Part shown: positions 1-9,218 of the stretch, one piece after another | Layout: each line of letters opens with the position of its first letter | How positions within the stretch are numbered: the first letter of the stretch is position 1 | Source of the DNA: Nannochloropsis salina CCMP1776 | Lineage: Eukaryota; Sar; Eustigmatophyceae; Eustigmatales; Monodopsidaceae | Assembly (NCBI GenBank): GCA_004565275.1 | Contig: SDOX01000021.1 | Location: 188,560-252,559, forward strand | Direction: 5' to 3' | DNA: 64,000 bases | Made by a program: the position numbers and the translations under genes | The notes under the pieces: model-generated | The model's input: only the letters and a program-made list of their open reading frames with translations | What the model was told of the DNA's origin: nothing | Databases searched by the model: none

Positions 1-117
1 AGGGTGGAGGGAGGGAGGGAGGAAGGCAGGGAGGGAGGGAGGAAAGGGTTTCTTGAGGCGTGGGCCTCCACCGAAAATGGCACATCGACGTTTCTTCTCT
101 GCCCTCATGTCCCCTCC

Positions 118-216
118 GCCGCCCCTCCCTCCCTCCCTCCTCTCCTCCCTCCCTCCCTCCTCTCCTCCCTCCCTCCCTTTTTTCCTCCCTCCCTCCCTAT
201 CCCCTGCCCCTTTTAG
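118..216 (+). repeat. CCCT-rich polypyrimidine tract before a 3' splice site
   Basis: About 90 bases of imperfect (CTCC)n lead directly to the ttttag acceptor of the GalE exon that starts at 217. It is intron sequence acting as an extended polypyrimidine tract, the typical form in this window. Confidence 0.75.
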
Positions 217-688
217 GAAGGTCACTTGGCCGCGCTCGACTACGCCAAGGCCCGGGGGCACCACGGAGGCTGCTTTGTCTTCAACTTAGGGACAGGGAAG
301 GGCTACAGTGTCCTGGAGATGGTCACAGCCATGGAAAAAGCTTCGGGCCGAAAGATCAATTACGTGATTGGGGAGCGGTGCGTTCTCACTCCCCTTTGTG
401 GCAGCTTTCCTCCGTGTCGCTCTTTCACCCCTTCTTGTGGCCCCCGTACTGCCTCCTCCTTCTTCCTTCCTCCCTCACCGTGTCGTGGCTGGCAATGAAA
501 CCCTGATTTCCTCCCTTCCCCTCCACTCCCCTCTCCCTCCCTTCAGGCGACCGGGGGACCTCGACGAAGTCTACTCTGACCCCAGCAAGGCAGAGCGAGA
601 ATTGGGCTGGAAAGCTACCCGGGGCTTGGACGACATGACCAGGGACTTATGGCGGTGGCAGCAGCAGAATCCGCAGGGTTACATATGA
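217..688 (+). CDS. galE: UDP-glucose 4-epimerase, C-terminal exons (5' partial)
   Basis: Last two exons of a GalE-type short-chain dehydrogenase, which interconverts UDP-glucose and UDP-galactose with bound NAD. Exon 217-377 follows a ttttag acceptor and reads [14 protein letters not shown], then [14 protein letters not shown], a stretch conserved in GalE just after the substrate-binding region. The intron runs 378-546 (GTGCGT...TTCAG). The last exon, 547-688, reads [17 protein letters not shown], the RPGD block that contacts UDP-hexose, then ELGWKA and a short tail ending in a TGA stop. Splicing joins CG to G and keeps frame (GERRPGD). Everything upstream, including the Rossmann fold and the YxxxK catalytic site, lies outside the window. 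The family call is firm; the preferred sugar cannot be judged from this part. Confidence 0.93.
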
Positions 689-2224
689 GGCGAGGAGGGA
701 GGAGGTTAAAGAGGGAAGGGGGACGTTAGAGGGGATGGTAGAAGGGCGGAGGGGGCCGAGGGGGTAGGCGGGTAGGTGAGAAACTGTGCGCGGGCGAAAG
801 GAATTGTCGAGCAACGGCTGAAGAAGCATTTCGATTGAATCCTGGAGCTTTGATCGCGATGAGGCAGGTCATGGTCAGGTTGGAAGTGGCTGGAGGGTGG
901 GATGGGGTTGGAGCTTTGTTATAAACGGGTGAAAAAATATGGCGTGCTTAATCGAGTATTATGTTTGGAAGCAACATAAATAAATACGCACGGTGGGTCT
1001 AGGCGCTGGTGTACTCAAGGAATTATGACAAAAAGGTAGTAGTTCCTGTCACTCATCTTATATCTTTATGTTTATGCACGGTGACTTCCGATGTCGGGTT
1101 TAGAGCTCAAGTTTTAAGTGTATCGCATGGCTTTTCGTATCTTGTTAGTAATCTTCCCACAATACGCCGATTTCACCACAGCAGGCGTGAACTTTGCTGC
1201 AAAATCATGAAAACTTTTCTAGAAGAAATTATGCATTGCATTATCAAAAACTTGAAACGAAAGTTTCGGCGCAATGCATCTTGATGTGGCATTTTAAATT
1301 GTAGCATTGCTAGCCGACAGTAGTCTCTGCTTGTACGAGTAAGAATTTTCACACTACAAAATAGAAATCCTCATGCGGTTCAGGTAAAAACAGGGAACCA
1401 GAAATGTCCATATCTTACAGCTGCATGGTGTCGGTTTGGGGGATAGAGTACCCAAACAGGTTTAAGACACCGATCCAACACATTTTATGCTGGTAATATA
1501 TACGCCATGCGAGCGATTAACATAAAAAAGGTGAGGGACAAAGATTCCCCATGCTTTTCCCGGGGGCCTCGGTATCTCCGGGAACGAAACGCTTCGGCGA
1601 TACCGAAAAAAGCGAATACGTACACCGCGACCTGCAAGCAGGAATTGCCGGCAACCATGTGCCAGGAAAATGCCTGGTTGCCTGCGCATGACAAATGATA
1701 CGGGGGGAACCACACTCAGAACTGAGGAAGTCATGAGCTTCAAATTGATAGGACGCGGTTGTATTCGACAATTAGTGGCTACCGAAGGTGCGCCAGGCGC
1801 TTGAGTAACTCTTCATTTGTTCTGAAAGGATAGATCTGTAAAATACTCTCGAAATCTGTATACATCCATAATTGACAGCAATAACTACAAGTGCGCTTAG
1901 CATGTTACCCATGCCTTTGATGTCATCGGCGGCCAAAAGCTTGTCTTTTACCCTCCAGGTTTCCCAATACAATATCCTTGCCGCCAACTTGGCCAACAAT
2001 CTTCGGGTAGGGGGAATTTCATGTCTTTCTTATGTATCAAAAATCAAAGTGTACAAAGTAATAGAAGCTCTATGTCTTGACGCTGTGGCTCCATGTCTTT
2101 ATGTCCACGTACCCTGTTTCTAACATATTCAAGATCTTTTTATTCAATCTTCGGTTCTCATGACTCACACTATATATCACACTATATTTCCTCCTCTTCT
2201 TGTCGAAATCATTTTTCTTGACAG
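689..2224. other. Intergenic region with likely 5' exon of the EEP gene
   Basis: Purine-rich trailer of the epimerase gene (689-780), then more AT-rich DNA. An AATAAA-like stretch (ataaataaat, about 976-986) may serve polyadenylation. Open frames are all under 100 codons and none looks conserved. The end of the region (2211-2224, tttttcttgacag) is a strong 3' splice site for the next gene, so a small 5' exon with the true start codon should lie in this interval; I could not place it. Confidence 0.5.
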
Positions 2225-4447
2225 CCATGGTTCTGGTACGGATTTCGGGGTGTGTCTCCTACTGTCCCTCATTACACGGGGGACGCCTTTGACGAAGCTC
2301 GCTTTCAAACATTTGGAGCGGGACGCAGCAAGCTTTTTATTGACCTCTGGTGTGTGGCTAACAAGTACCTGCGGCTGTTCGATCGCGAGCCCTCCAATCC
2401 AAACCGCATCGACGTCTTGACTCATGCAGATGCAGCGAAGAATCACACGGAAGGTCCAGCAGTTGCGCTCAAGTGCCTGTTGGAGACGGCCACGTTCGAT
2501 TTTTTCCATCGCAAGACCAACAATAATGCGCACGGGAACACATATTTGGCCCATTGTCTTTTTGATCAGAAGAATCCGGATTTTCAAGTCGTGGAGCGCG
2601 GTTTGCTTTTTCCGCTGGGGTACAGTCTCTCTCTAGATGATTGGAAAGAAGCCGAAGGCCTCAAGAAAGACATAGACGAGACCCTGGAAGGCTCGGTGGA
2701 CCGCGCCGCGGCGATCGACCGTTTCAACGTGTGGTTGCGTCGGATTCTCGTACTACGCCGGCGGCATAGTCACCACAAGGGGGTTCTGGAGCATTTCGAA
2801 CTATCGGACGGCCGGATCGAGGAGGAGTTTCGGGAAGTGGCTCTGGAAATGGCGACTTTTATGAGCCTGAACGCGGCAGACATGGACCGGATCTCACGTT
2901 TTCAGCATGGAATGGAGTGGAAACTCCGGGGTCCGGCCATCATAGAGGTGATCGAGGGGCTGCAGGCGGACGTGCTGGGCTTAGAGGAAGTAGACGAAGT
3001 GGAGGACGTGAGGGAGCACCTGGAAGCACGAGGCCTGCGGATGGCCGTATACAAACATCGTCATGCACGGGCAACGGGGGACGGCTGTGCTATATTCTAC
3101 AATCCCCGTGTTTTGCGCCTGTGCCGGCTCGGAGGCGTTCCTCAGGAGGAGGAGGCGATTCACGGCGGGGCGCTCGGGGAGATGGAAGGAAAGGGACCAA
3201 GGGCCGTGGCAGTCGTGGGTTACAGTGCAGAAGCGTACATGGATTCGGGAAAAAAGCACCAACAACATGGACACCACGTACCGCGTTCCTCTAAAAGAGG
3301 AGAATATCAAGGACAATGCCAGCAGCAGCAGCCACCCGCCAATGGCCTCCCTGATTGCCCGACGGCCCGTACGCGTGGGGGGGTCGACGCAGATGCCTTA
3401 ACCCTCTTCCGCTCCAGGTTAAAGATGCAGGGGAGGATCGTGGCGGGCGAGACGAGCGACAATGGGGGGGGAGGGGCAGATGAGGCAAGCATGTTGAAGG
3501 GGCAGGGTGGGGAGGAGGGAGTTTCGGAGGATTTCGTGGATTCCTGGACCTTCACGGCACCAGAAGGGTTGATCAGATGCGAGGGAAAGTCGTGGGACGA
3601 TTGGGTGGCTGTGGTCGCCTTATTGGAGCACCGCGCGACGGGGCAACGACTCTTGACCGTGTGCTCGCAGTTGGCCCACTCTCCGGACCTTGGGGGGGCG
3701 CCAGGCGTGAGGGAAGTCCAGGTCCGGGAATTAGAGCGGGCATTGCGAGAAATTCGAAAGGTCTGGGGTCTGATAGAGACGGAGGGAGGGGAAAAGGGGA
3801 CGGGGGAAAGGCAGGAGCAAAGGAATCGGGCGTGGGGGCAGGTCCCCACCTTGATCATGATGGACGGAAACGAAGCCCCATTCCCAGGCCGGGAAGAGCC
3901 TTCTTTGGCAAACGAGGGAAGAACTCCGGGTGGGCGGACGGGGGAAACGGAGGTCGAGAGTAAGAAGGTTTACACACCTATGTATCACGCGATGAGGGAG
4001 AAGATGGGGTATGTGGACGTTTTGGGAGAGGAGTTCGGTCCCACCAGTTTCACCTTGCAAGGCCGGTCTCGGGTCGACTACATTTGGGTCACGGGCGAGG
4101 GACAAAGAGTTTCCGGAGGAGAAAGTTGGGAGACGGGTGACGGGTTGGCGCTAGGTAAAGAGAGAAGAGAGGGGGTATTTCTTGAAGATGTAGATGTCTC
4201 CCCTGCCATGGATGTCCGTTTGGCGGGGGAGGAAGGTGGGCAATTGTTTTTAGTGGGTAAAGAGGAGGAGAGGGAAAAGGCGATGTACGGTCTGCCACTG
4301 CCAGCCGTAGAGGACCAGGGATGCATCCCCTCCGATCATGTTCCCGTCTCAGCGAAGCTACGATTTCGGATCGAGAGGTCCAAGCATGGTGGAGAAGAGG
4401 GAAGTGGAAAGATTCATGACAATCTGGAAGTATTAAGGGAAAATTGA
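2225..4447 (+). CDS. Endonuclease/exonuclease/phosphatase (EEP) family protein, 5' end not placed
   Basis: Long exon of 740 codons opening straight after a strong acceptor at 2223-2224 and reading PWFWYGFRGVSP, so the start codon is in an upstream exon. The C-terminal two thirds carry DNase I-fold EEP signatures: LQADVLGLEEVD near 2962-3000 (catalytic Glu block), DGCAIFYN near 3081-3104, a degenerate CSQLAHSP near 3664 where THL is usual, MDGNEAPF near 3860 (DGN block) and SDHVPVSAKL near 4333 (the SDH active-site end). The closest known relatives are probably CCR4/nocturnin-like or related phosphodiesterases. The roughly 230-residue N-terminal part is helical-looking and unrecognised. Two low-complexity inserts (about 3240-3540 and 3770-3950) interrupt the fold. 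The substrate cannot be assigned: RNA, inositol phosphate and nucleotide are all possible. Confidence 0.82.
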   Translation, partial: PWFWYGFRGVSPTVPHYTGDAFDEARFQTFGAGRSKLFIDLWCVANKYLRLFDREPSNPNRIDVLTHADAAKNHTEGPAVALKCLLETATFDFFHRKTNNNAHGNTYLAHCLFDQKNPDFQVVERGLLFPLGYSLSLDDWKEAEGLKKDIDETLEGSVDRAAAIDRFNVWLRRILVLRRRHSHHKGVLEHFELSDGRIEEEFREVALEMATFMSLNAADMDRISRFQHGMEWKLRGPAIIEVIEGLQADVLGLEEVDEVEDVREHLEARGLRMAVYKHRHARATGDGCAIFYNPRVLRLCRLGGVPQEEEAIHGGALGEMEGKGPRAVAVVGYSAEAYMDSGKKHQQHGHHVPRSSKRGEYQGQCQQQQPPANGLPDCPTARTRGGVDADALTLFRSRLKMQGRIVAGETSDNGGGGADEASMLKGQGGEEGVSEDFVDSWTFTAPEGLIRCEGKSWDDWVAVVALLEHRATGQRLLTVCSQLAHSPDLGGAPGVREVQVRELERALREIRKVWGLIETEGGEKGTGERQEQRNRAWGQVPTLIMMDGNEAPFPGREEPSLANEGRTPGGRTGETEVESKKVYTPMYHAMREKMGYVDVLGEEFGPTSFTLQGRSRVDYIWVTGEGQRVSGGESWETGDGLALGKERREGVFLEDVDVSPAMDVRLAGEEGGQLFLVGKEEEREKAMYGLPLPAVEDQGCIPSDHVPVSAKLRFRIERSKHGGEEGSGKIHDNLEVLREN

Positions 4448-6207
4448 GGCAGATCATGGCCTTTTAAATGCCGTACTAATTGCGCGTTTGTACAGATTGG
4501 CCTGTGTATTTTGATGAGTTCCTGCCTTGTGTCTCTTTTATCTGTCCAGAGCCGTTAGCAATGTGTTGACAATACATTTCAGCTGTTCCCCAGGAGGCCG
4601 GTTTTAAATGGGCAATGTACGGGGAGTACGCACGCAAGACGATCGAGATTGCCAATTCGGAAGTCTTTATGTCGCACGAAGCCCCCCCAAAAAAACAAGT
4701 GTCTGAGCACTCGCAATCGTTTTTATATACATATATTTGGTACGAACTTGCCGCAAAGGCTTAATTTTTTCATACTTTTAGTGGCTCATTCGGTAGTCTA
4801 GCTCGACCTGGATGATCCCAGATCCTACACTTGTCATGCGCTACTAAAGACGAGAGACTTTTTTTAAAAAGGAAAAATCTATCAAGCTGATTGAGCTGCA
4901 AGCGAAATACACACTTAGCCAGTCCCCTTGTGGCCCTTGACATCATTCGCGCGCCGCGGATGACATTAAAGACCCGACGTTTTCAGCAGACTCAGGCCCT
5001 TGTAGCAATGTCGCAGCCCCTCGAAGCTGGCTGTACGCTGCCGGATCTAGGAATATGACAGTCAACACGATGCGAGATCTTTGAAATGCGAAGCGCGGGG
5101 GGTGGACCACGCGCTCAGGGATTTGCGAGGAGCGATTGATCGCCATAAGTCGTCATCTGAGGCATGGGGGTCCAGCATCCGTTGTTAGGGTTACAATACT
5201 TAGGTGACAAATGGGATCCTGCACGTTTTCCCAGAAGCGCGTGACTATGTGGAAGCTCAAGTCTCTCCGACACCTCAACCGAAAGATGCTTGCTACCGAT
5301 GTCCAATGCATTGGAGCCGACCAGCCTGACAAAGTAATCGGCAGTCCGGCTAGCGTATCGGTGGATGAGAGGTTGCCCCTTATCAAGACTCGCGCGACGT
5401 TCTTTGCCATCACTTCTAAGGATGACAAGGGAAGTTTGATCCCATCGCGTCTGCCGCACATGTGGCATGCGATCTGGCCATCTCTTAATTGAGACGGAAT
5501 TTCCACCTTAATCCAGCAGGACACCGCAAGCCATGAATGATCTACTGCAATGTCATGACATCGTGTTCGCACACGGATGGCGCTGCATTTTCATGGCAGT
5601 TGCGGAACCTTTCCATCGGTGTCCTGTACAAATCATGTGACCATATTCTCAGGCGCCTGGAGAAAACAGGGAGGCAGGTTATCTTGATGGTTAATTTTTA
5701 CCTCTGTGTTTTTCAAATTTTACATATGAAGCACATGTGCATATGCTTTACAGTTGTCTGGGTTTAGGATTGAGTACATGCAATATTAATGGGAGAACAT
5801 GAATATATACATATATGACATCAGATACATGTATGGGTATTAATTTGCGAAATGTGCACGAGCACAACAAAATATAACAACAGTAACCATAATCATTTCA
5901 ATATTGAAAATTTGTCCAAACAATGAGTATAACCTTAGCAGTACGCAGTCATTAAACAATAAGTTCTGAACATAGGTGCGTGCCCCGTGAAACGGACGAT
6001 TCCGACAAGAGCCAGATGAAGATCGGATCGCTCGCCTTCCGCTTGAACGCCCGAAGCGGGTCGGAACCAGGGCTACTTGCACGCCCTCTTTATGCCATTC
6101 CCGGACATCGACATGCACATTCTCGCATTCATAATCACAGTTCTGCTCTTGTAACGGAAGCGGACCGGGGTGCGGTAATTTCCCGCCTTGTTTCGGCGTT
6201 CGGAAGC
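4448..6207. other. Intergenic region, no supported gene
   Basis: About 1.8 kb with lower GC than the surrounding genes and several TA-rich runs (for example near 4720-4740 and 5800-5820). A minus-strand open frame at 5153-5572 (139 codons) overlaps a plus-strand frame of similar length. Neither has a recognisable domain or splice context. The last part is probably promoter and leader of the Smr-domain gene. Confidence 0.4.
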
Positions 6208-8931
6208 ATGAACGGCATTCAACTTACTCCTTTCCAACTGTGGCTGCATGACAGCTTGAGAACGATGGGTCTAGATGATGGCACCTTTGCCCCGTACATC
6301 CAAGCTCTCCTGATGGAAGCATCAGAAGGTGGAGTATATGAGAATGGTGGCGTAGAAATGACATTGGCATCCCTTTGTCCACCGGAGCAGGAGCCGCAGG
6401 TACGAGAAGGGGAGTTAAATCGCTGTCACATGCCCCAGACTGGACCCGCCTGAATGAAACATGCACATCTCCTCTCCCACCCGTACATCGGCACAGTGGA
6501 AATCCTTTTGCCAAGGTTTGCTCCTCTACAGCGCCCAACCACACCTTCTCTCGGCTTCGGCGGGTCATTCCCCCCCCTCGGTGGCTTCTTCCCCTGCCAA
6601 CACCTTGTCTCCCTCCCCCGAGTCGCGCGTGCCGTCCTCCGTGTCCGCAACCACCCTCAACACCTTCTCGCCCGTATCTTCCACCTCACTCACGGCCTCC
6701 CCTTCGCTCCTGTCTTCGTCTTCGCGTCCTTTCCTTCCCAAGCGCCAGCAGTCCCAGGAGCACGGGCAGCAACCATCATCCCTTGTAGGGTCAGTGACAC
6801 ATGACCATGCACCGGGCCGGGAGGAGGACGACCCTTTCTCCCTCGACACCCTCTCGGCGAGGGTCGCCTCGTCCTGCCTGGGCGAAGACGAAGAGGAGCA
6901 GGAGGCAGTCGGACCCCCCACGCAATTTCCGGACGCGCGACTTGGCCCCCCCGATCCCCTCTACCCTCAGCCAGCCGAGGCAAGCCGCCACATGCACGTG
7001 GCTCCCATGGGGGAACATGGACGGGGACACCTGGGCAGTCTGCAAGCTTCGCCCTCCTTTCACCCCTACTACTCACCCATGGCCCCCCCCTACCTCGCTG
7101 GAGGCCCGTCTTACCCACTCCCCCCCCCGAGCTGCCCTCCTTGCAGCAACTGCAAGATCGATCGGACCTGGCCCCTTTCCAACCCAAACAGCTCCATGAG
7201 CCGCACCGGCAGGGATCTTATCCTCACCATTTGCACCGGCATGGGAGCAGCGAGCCAGCGGGGGGGGGGGGCTCTGCCCGTGGCCGCTGGTCTCCGGTGC
7301 CGGAGGCGGAGGGGAGGGACTAGGGGAGGGCGGGGCAGAGGGAGGGGTGGACGATGCCTACGGCCTGCCTGACTTTGGTTTCTTGGACGAGGTGGACGAG
7401 GGCGGGGCGGAGGAGGAGGGAGGGAGGGAGGACTTGTGGGAGGCGCAGGCCTTGGAGATGGCGGCGGTGGAGGAAGACGAGAGCTACATTTGGGAGATGG
7501 GCGTCAACACCCTCCTGGGGAGTTTCCCTCACTGCGCCCCCGAGGCCTTGCTGACGGCGCTGCTCCGGTGCGACCTGGACTTGGAGGAGGCCGTGGCGCG
7601 GGTGGAGGAGGCGTTGAAGCCCGGAGTCGCCCCCTGTCGCTACTATCTGGCAGGCTTCTGCGCCCGATCCGACTGTGCCTTCAGCCACGCGATTGCAACA
7701 ACTACCTGCGTGCACTGGCTCTTGGGGTCGTGTCGTGACGGAATGCTGGATGAGGAAACGCAGCGGCCCCACACTTGCCCTTTTCGGCACGATCTCCCTC
7801 CCAAGGGAGGTGGGCCGCACGATCCCGCCGAAGACAGCTCGGCGGGGAGCTCTTCCTCGTCCTCCTCCACCTCTTCCTCCTCCTCGTCCTCCTCCGGCCC
7901 TCCTTTCAGTGCCACGGACGAAAGTCACTTCCCTGCCCTCTCATCCTCCTCCGCCACGACCTCCGCCGCCGCCTCCCCCTCCACCCCCGGCTCCAACGCG
8001 CCTGGCAAGTCCTTCTTACAGGTTGCCCTTGCTTCCAAACGCACCTCCCTGCCACGGAGGCGCCCAACCGCGTCGTCCCTCGCCGCCTCCGTCGCCGCCC
8101 CGGCCTCGACAAGGAGGGCCAATACGGTGATGGCCCAGCGAAGTCGACGCAGTCTGGAAGCATTGTGGGTGATGGGTGGAGAAGAAGTGCGCCAGACCTA
8201 CGTCCAAGCGAGGGCGGGGGCGACCGAGGCGGCCAAGGCCCGCAACCAGTTCTTCATGCGAGCCACGGAGGCCTTCCAGAGGGGGGATAAGGCAGCAGGT
8301 GCGGAGAGCGGGGGGAAGCTGGGAAGGGACGGTGTGGGAGAAGCGACAAGGAGGGAGAGGTGGAGTGATTGGAAGGGTCAGACAGATTCGCACCGCATGA
8401 CACAAAGACTAGCGAGCGTGGTGCCTCACATCCCCCCTCCCTCCCTCCTTCCTTCCATCAGCCAAAGCCTTGGGCGCCGAGGGTCGGCGCTGGAATGCGA
8501 CGATGAAAGAGCGCCATCGGGCGGCAGGCATGGCCATTTTTGCCGCCCGAAACCCGTCCGAGGGGAGGATTTATCAAGAAGGGATCCTTGATCTGCATGG
8601 CCTGCACGTGGCGGAGGCCACCGAGGCGGTGGAGGAGTTGCTTCCGGGTATCTTTGCGGGGGGCAAAGTGACGGAAGTGACGCTCATTACCGGGACGGGC
8701 AAACACTCCGGAGGGGTTTCGCAGCACCAAGCCCGTTTGTTCCCAGCCATGGAGGCCTACCTACAGGATTTGGAAGCCATGGTGGCCGAGGGGAAAGGGA
8801 GGAGGGGAGGGAGCGAGGGAGGGAGACTATACAAGCGCATCACGGACCCGCAGGGCTATCAAGCTGGGTTGAAGGTGTGCTTGTCCCGACCATTGATGGA
8901 GCACTGGGGCCTGGGCGAGCTCACCAGGTAG
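6208..8931 (+). CDS. CUE / CCCH zinc finger / DUF1771 / Smr-domain protein
   Basis: Multi-exon gene. Exon 1 from ATG 6208 to 6399 reads FQLWLHDSLRTMGLDD and FAPYIQALL, resembling the CCDC43-type N-terminal motif. The intron at 6400-6496 keeps frame. Exon 2 encodes a Ser/Pro-rich linker. From about 7347 the order is an acidic stretch, a CUE-like helix set (7506-7620, LLTALLRCDLDLEEAV), two CCCH fingers (7637-7795, CRYYLAGFCARSDCAFSH then CVHWLLGSC...CPFRH), a Ser-rich linker, DUF1771 split by the intron 8299-8461 (joined as KAAAKALGAEGRRW), and a C-terminal Smr domain (8580-8730) with LDLHGLHVAEA and TGTGKHSGG. DUF1771-Smr proteins such as N4BP2 and plant CID7 bind or cut RNA or DNA and act in mRNA quality control, so an RNA-surveillance nuclease is a reasonable inference. 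Between 7120 and 7350 the coding frame changes twice, near a C9 run (7120-7128) and a G12 run (7260-7271). This means unseen introns or homopolymer errors. Confidence 0.8.
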
Positions 8932-9218
8932 CGCGACCGGAGCCACGAAAAAGAAACCCTCTTAACGTCTCCCATTGCACGTTGGTGTCGTTATTTTGGG
9001 CTGTGCCAGATGCTTCATGTGTACTTCCGGGTCGGCTTTCCCGTGCCTGCGTGCCTCGAAATTTCTTCCTTATGTTCATGGATCCCTTGCCCTCCACTTA
9101 CGCTCGCCTTCTTCACTCATTCACGCCGCGGGGACCCCCTATCCCTTTCTCCGTCAAAGACATTCCACCCTACCTCCATCGCCTCGCTCCCTCCCTCCCT
9201 TCCTCTCGCCCTCCCTCT

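Noticed and set aside
5153-5572. 139-codon minus-strand open frame
   Set aside because: No recognisable domain, overlaps an equally long plus frame, no splice context; likely chance.
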